Below are positions 59,367 through 64,000 of a DNA stretch of 64,000 nucleotides, one piece after another (the stretch's first letter is position 1; each line of letters begins with the position of its first letter). The DNA comes from Protonemura montana (lineage: Eukaryota; Arthropoda; Insecta; Plecoptera; Nemouridae). The position numbers and the translations under genes were made by a program. The stretch is taken from contig OX387610.1 of assembly GCA_947568835.1 (NCBI GenBank), forward strand, positions 7,775,501 through 7,839,500. The letters are read 5' to 3'. A model generated the notes under the pieces. It saw only the letters and a program-made list of their open reading frames with translations. It searched no databases and was not told the DNA's origin.

Positions 59367-59418
59367 TTCGACGCACTGTTTTGACAACTGGCCATGCGGC
59401 ACTGGTCTAAATGGCGCT
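59367..59418 (-). mobile_element. 5S-SINE, 3' end fragment
   Basis: CGACGCACTGTTTTGACAAC followed by TGGCCATGCGGCACTGGTCTAAATGGCG on the plus strand is the family 3' end. Similarity ends sharply on both sides. Confidence 0.7.
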
Positions 59419-59479
59419 TATTGCTAGAAATCGATGCACATGACTTTTTGGGATTCACTGTAACTGTAAATTGTAAAAA

Positions 59480-59790
59480 AAAAGCGTGAACAATGATGAG
59501 CCCTGTGGGGTTTTTTGATTTACTCCCCCGTTTTTTGATGTGCGCTGGTATTTTTTGGTATTTTTTTTTTTTTTTTGCTTCGGCCAGAGGGGACTTTGGA
59601 ATAGCTAGCGTGCGCGCAAAGGGTTAGGTGATTTTTGGGGGCCTCGACCCGTGTATTCGACACGCATCTTGGTGGAAAGGAGCTGGCTTCTTCTTGGTGT
59701 TGGGCGAGCGAGTCGACGATCAAGATTTTTGGGTACACTATATTGAGTTTTAATTCTGTTACGTGCCGTGATCTGCGGTGTAGTGGCCCG
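59480..59790. other. G/T-rich right arm
   Basis: G/T-rich DNA with a T run at about 59562-59577 and GTGATTTTTGGGGGCC. A matching C/A-rich left arm is not seen. Confidence 0.4.
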
Positions 59791-59859
59791 TTGAAAATTG
59801 ATCGACGATTTGAATTTTATACGGAGAAACGTTGCGGTCTTAGGTAGACACGTGGTCTA

Positions 59860-60984
59860 AGGATTTTATTCCCTGCAGGCAAGAATAAAACACGTGACAT
59901 ATAACATTTGAGTTAATGCCTCCTAAGATAGTTCGTGAAATCCTGCAATGTGATCGCCTGACAGCACGAATTTCTTTATAAATTTATAAATAATGAAAGT
60001 TTTGATTCGTTTATTGTAATTAATTTAGAATCAATTCGTGGCGTTTTCGGAATCAGAAAATTGGGTCTTACCATCAATTACGTTACAGAAATTCCATGAT
60101 TAAAATTCGCTATAAAAAAGCAATCCTCTTTAGCTTGCAATCTATAAAAGAAATTTTATAAAACGAGAAGCTTCACGCATTCATAGCTAGAAGGCGTTAT
60201 TCAAACAATTTAAATCGCTCAATTTGAAATATATTATATTTTCAGCTAATTGTATATAACACTTAGTAGTGCCGGAAGACCTCACGGTTGAATATTTATA
60301 TTTAAATGCACAATATTTTGCAACCGTCTTCGTAGATTTGATTGACAAGCGGGTAAACTTAGAAGATTGCGGAAGTCCACGCGAGTAGCGAAGGCGTTTC
60401 ACTCTTACTCTGTTTCATTCTGATCCATCGACATTTTTGCATATTTATTATTTAGCAAGAACGATTATTTTAGCTATCAGGACTTGCGAAATATTGATTA
60501 ATTACGTTGTTTTGCGGTTTTATTAATGATTTAGTAGTGACAGCGCCAGTTTTGCAAAAAATATTTTATTAATATTGTTCTGTCATGTCGTTTTAAAAGA
60601 ATGGGTAACATAATCAAGAGAAGTTTTCTAAAAAATCGTACTCAATTTCGACAAAAATTGAAAAAAATCTAAATTTTCGATTTTAGTTCGGTTTCATCAA
60701 GCGACCTAAAAAGCTGGTAGATAAGATGTTTGAGTCTACATCCCTTAAAGCTCATAAGGCGGCCTTGATGATCCTAAGCCTGTACTAACTGCTAAGAAGG
60801 AAGATAATGCATGGCGTAAACTGGACCTGTAAAATAAATTTAATCTTCAATATTCACTAAAAAGATATAAGAATAGAGGATATGTTAGTTTGAACTTCTT
60901 GGTAATTGCGAAGGATATGAAAATAATTAAGCATAATGTGTGATCTTAAATTATTTGTTAAAATATCCCTTCGAAGCATATCAA
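59860..60984. other. No recognised gene
   Basis: AT-rich DNA between two SINE copies. ORFs here (60187-60402, 60857-61045) match nothing known. Confidence 0.5.
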
Positions 60985-61372
60985 CCGAACGGTTTGTCGT
61001 GTTGAAAAAACTGGCTCTCATGAGATTGCTGAAGTTAAGCAACACTGCGCTGGGTCAGGTAAAGGATTGGTGACCATCATACACATACCAGTTCTGTTCG
61101 GGCGAAAGGTTGGAGGGATGAAAGTTAGTACCGAAACTTCATTCGCCTTGCTTATCAACCTCTCGACAGCATGGATTAGTGGAGGAATCCTGCTGTTTGT
61201 GATGTACCGACTTTAAGCTGGAGTAGGCTACGTGCTGGCACCGGGTTTTACCTTCTCCCATCTAGGCTCGGTTAGGTTCATCCTCATCTTTATACACACT
61301 ATTACACCGACGTCATAGGACCAGTACCGTAGTGACCGTTGACTAAACAAGAAGACTTTAAACACCACTAAT
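60985..61372 (+). mobile_element. 5S-SINE, full length
   Basis: The head TGAAGTTAAGCAACACTGCG and GGATTGGTGACCATC keeps box A and part of box C. The body includes CAGTTCTGTTCGGGCG, CTTGCTTATCAACCTCTCG, GGCTACGTGCTGGCACCGGG and CTAGGCTCGGTTAGG. About 30 bp around the CTTCCGAAGG block are deleted. The 3' end (TTTAAACACCACTAATT) is mutated. Confidence 0.9.
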
Positions 61373-61379
61373 TTATAAA

Positions 61380-61845
61380 AACAATCTTAGAAAACCAAAG
61401 TCCAATAAGATACAAAAATTCTAATTCGGTTCTTATAGCCGAAAAAAAAATTGCCAGCACCGTCATCATAAAGTGCCGGCCACGTTAATAAAGTGAGTCG
61501 CTTATTAAAAGCATCCCATCGAGTCGATCACCTCCAACCTCTGGATCCTAGTAGCTGCTGCATGCGGCGCTATGCATGCGGGGGGTGGGGTACGAAGGCT
61601 ACCGTTTGGTGCACGAGGACCCCCCTAGGGTGCCGGCATCGAGCCCCCGCGGAGGCATTCGGTGTCCCGCGGAGAAGCTATCATCGCTCTCAGTCCTCGA
61701 GGGGCACACTTTTAACACGTGTCTTCTGTCATCGGGTTCCATTGTGGCGTTACGCGTGGCTTTCGTTTAGGGTTGGGTAGCTGGGTAGGGACATATTTCT
61801 CACCATTTTGTTATTTGAAATGTTGAAGAGTTAAGATTCTATTAT
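61380..61845. other. Composition-switch island (strong)
   Basis: The A/C-rich left arm (61380-61545) switches near 61570, at CATGCGGGGGGTGGGGTACG, to a GC- and G/T-rich right arm. Two overlapping ORFs (61493-61780, 61576-61770) have no recognisable domain. Confidence 0.6.
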
Positions 61846-61862
61846 CTAACTAGAAAACTATC

Positions 61863-62138
61863 TCATTTAAGAGTTTCTTCCGCCACGGTTTGTGCTTTAA
61901 ATTTGAGCTGGAAACTATTTAAAGAAAGTTTTATCGCATTTTCATTGGTAAAATACATCGGAAAAGCGTGGGCTCCGTCATATATATGTTTTACCATTTT
62001 TCTTAATGCTCTTTCTGACAATGTTCGACCATGATTTCGAAACATGGATGCAGTTTGTCTCAAATTTTCTTGTGCGTCGCTCTCTTCATCTTTCATCTTC
62101 ATTTCTTCACTAACAACACCTACCATTGGGTTGTGCAT
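61863..62138 (-). CDS. Unrecognised 91-codon ORF
   Basis: The predicted protein is charged and protein-like. An acidic N-terminal segment (EEMKMKDEESDAQENLRQ) is followed by a basic stretch (FRNHGRTLSERALRKMVKHI) and a mixed C-terminal part. No signal peptide or known motif is seen. It sits in AT-rich DNA, where a 276-base open frame is somewhat unusual. It could be an exon or a transposon relic. Function is unknown. Confidence 0.25.
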   Translation of the reverse strand: MHNPMVGVVSEEMKMKDEESDAQENLRQTASMFRNHGRTLSERALRKMVKHIYDGAHAFPMYFTNENAIKLSLNSFQLKFKAQTVAEETLK

Positions 62139-62574
62139 AGCTTTTCGCGTTAGCTCAAATGCACGGAAAACGCAGTTTCCTTACATTTCTTCAAAACAAA
62201 TTTTAAATACGTGAAAATAGCTTTCATCTGTATTTTACCAAAAGTATTGCAAATTTGAATTCTAGTAATTTCTAGTGTTCTGGCCTATGAATCACCAAGA
62301 ATTAAATTCACTGAAATATAGTTTAAACATATGCGGGCCTGCAGCAGAAAGTTATAAACTAATGCATTTTTCCGACCGTAGTTAGGTTGACTTTTAAAGA
62401 CGTTGTGTGTTCTTGTATTATTTCGGCTCTAAGTTTTTCAAAGAGCTTCTTGCGTTTTCTAAGCGCGTTTTCTCTTGAATACTAAGAGATAAAAAGAGAC
62501 ATGGGAGGAAATAAGAGATAGACACAAAAAAATAAGATTCAGACACCACAAACACAACCAAACAAAACATTTTG

Positions 62575-62745
62575 GCACAGTAAAAGCTTTAGGGCTGAAG
62601 AAAAATGGCGGAAATCAACGGAAATGGTAATTGTAATGTTTATTTTAAATCATAGTTGGCCCGCATGTCACTCCTAAAGCGACTGGTGTTACCTCTGTCG
62701 GTAAAATATATCTTGCTGATCTCTCTTTAAATGATTCAACGCTTG
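62575..62745 (+). repeat. Dispersed repeat M6, partial
   Basis: AGTAAAAGCTTTAGG, AAATGGCGGAAATCAACGG, CGACTGGTGTTACCTCTGTCGG and TAAAATATATCTTGCTGATCTCTC parallel 48565-48720 (GTAAAAGCTTTAAAAC, AAATGGCGGACATCAGCG, CGACCAGTGG) and 42695-42740. Confidence 0.5.
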
Positions 62746-62749
62746 TAAT

Positions 62750-63440
62750 ACATTAATCTTATCACGCATAAAGTTCAAACCTCTATGACACAAACGCTAT
62801 TAAAGACAAGTACAACCCTAATCAACCAAGACAAACACCGCTAATAAATGTCACAATTATAATAATAAGCTAATTATCTCCAAGCCCACTCATGCGCACA
62901 ATGAGTCAGTACAAATAACCAATCGCCCTTCTCATTAAAAAAAAAAATCTGCAAACCCCGAAGCAAAACCACATAAAACACATGGTCATAAACGTCACAT
63001 AGATTTGAGCTGACTTCGTTTATTCGTTGATGTCGCTTTGGTCATGGAGCATGGACGACCACCTCCCATCACAAGCAAGGAGCTCGACGGTTCGACGTGT
63101 CGATCATTAAGTGGGAGTAGTCGATATGTGCCTGGTATCCAACCAGAAGCCTCAGCAGTAAGATGTCGTGATGTCTTCAGGCTACAGGACATCGAATTCC
63201 TGCGACCGCCGAGGTAATCTATGCAAGAATCTGCAGCCGCCGTAGCAGCCATAGTCCTTCGGAGGAGGGATTCGAAGATGCGGTCGATTCTTGTCGTCTT
63301 TTTTTTCTGTTTCTTGAGACAATGTCGCGGCTTGATCGGATGGAACGAAAATGAAACTGAGATGAGAAGATTTGAATCTGTGTATGTCTGGCATTCAGGT
63401 TTTTATGGGATGATGTGGTCTATAGCGTAATATCGATGCA
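62750..63440. other. Composition-switch island (strong left arm)
   Basis: A long C/A-rich left arm (62750-62995) is followed by a mixed core (63000-63270) and a G/T-rich right arm (63275-63430). Minus-strand ORFs at 62995-63252 and 63182-63394 are unrecognised and overlap a plus-strand ORF. Confidence 0.6.
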
Positions 63441-64000
63441 GCGGCTATACATTATAAAGACGATCGACGTCTTAGAACCCATATTATGAGACTTTTATGC
63501 CGTTGAATTACCGTTGATGTTGTAATAATTTTCTGCCAGTGTCACTTTATATTTTATGGATAAAACTGTTGGGTGAACACATTTTTTGATCAGATCTTTG
63601 ACTGATATCGTAATTATAATGGTGAACGCAGCTTGTAGAGCGTGTAACTATAAAAGAGGGTATGTGCGAGGACTCTTCAAGTGGTTGTGCCTTTTTTTTT
63701 AAAGATCACCTTTATCATGTCGCGATTGGCGATTCAGTTCACTCGGTTAAGAAATTGCGTTCTCACTAACTAAAAAAAAATATATATATTTGTCGGGAGA
63801 AGCGTTAGTATGATTCAGTAGGAGAGGGAAAAGCACGACCCTCATAAACGATTAAATCGTAGCTTTTAAATGAAGTTTAAATTAATTTTAAATTACTTTA
63901 AGTTAATTTTTTTGGTTAGCTAGAATCCGAGAATGACAAGGTGATAGTTAGAAAGACAGATTTACAGCCCAATCACCAATCTTTCCAACCTTACACATTT

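Overview
This window looks like a piece of a repeat-rich, AT-rich metazoan nuclear genome. An arthropod is the most natural guess, but nothing here fixes the taxon. The evidence is degenerate SINEs built on a 5S rRNA-like head, tRNA-like repeats, a 5'-truncated non-LTR retrotransposon, short inverted-repeat elements (MITE or foldback type) and a 43-bp satellite. No operons, ribosome-binding sites or long ORFs occur. The only ORF I recognise is the C-terminal tail of a LINE reverse-transcriptase protein at 35400-35786. Nearly all other short ORFs are chance products of satellite, SINE or skewed-composition DNA. Small spliced exons cannot be excluded by eye.

Layout. 1-3800: a degenerate 5S-like head, a tRNA-like repeat and a 5S-SINE. 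3811-4162 and 6039-8534: two arrays of one 43-bp satellite, separated by a SINE fragment, a composition-switch island and part of MITE M1. 9557-11212: two 5S-SINEs lying head to head, each with multiplied 5S heads. 11500-63430: a mosaic of M1-M6 elements, 5S-SINEs and tRNA-like repeats, interleaved with about 25 GC-rich islands. The LINE relic sits at 35397-35916. (M1-M6 are names I use for inverted-repeat or dispersed families seen in this window.)

The most unusual property is the islands. About every 1-3 kb a short GC- and CpG-rich core separates a left arm rich in C and A from a right arm rich in G and T, always in this polarity. In hand-counted 60-base lines the asymmetry is large: G:C is 4:24 at 48781 and 21:1 at 49081, and 3:21 at 36601 and 18:8 at 37021. 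Three cores carry uninterrupted G runs of 29, 17 and 15 bases at or just right of the switch. The polarity matches upward skew jumps described at replication origins and at divergent promoters in other animals, but the density here is high. This is the best candidate for an undescribed system.

How parts work together (inference): 5S-SINEs and tRNA-like repeats keep pol III internal-promoter boxes and would depend on a LINE for mobility. The MITE-like families would need DNA transposases absent from this window. The islands could be initiation zones for replication or transcription, or a very diverged compositionally palindromic repeat family.
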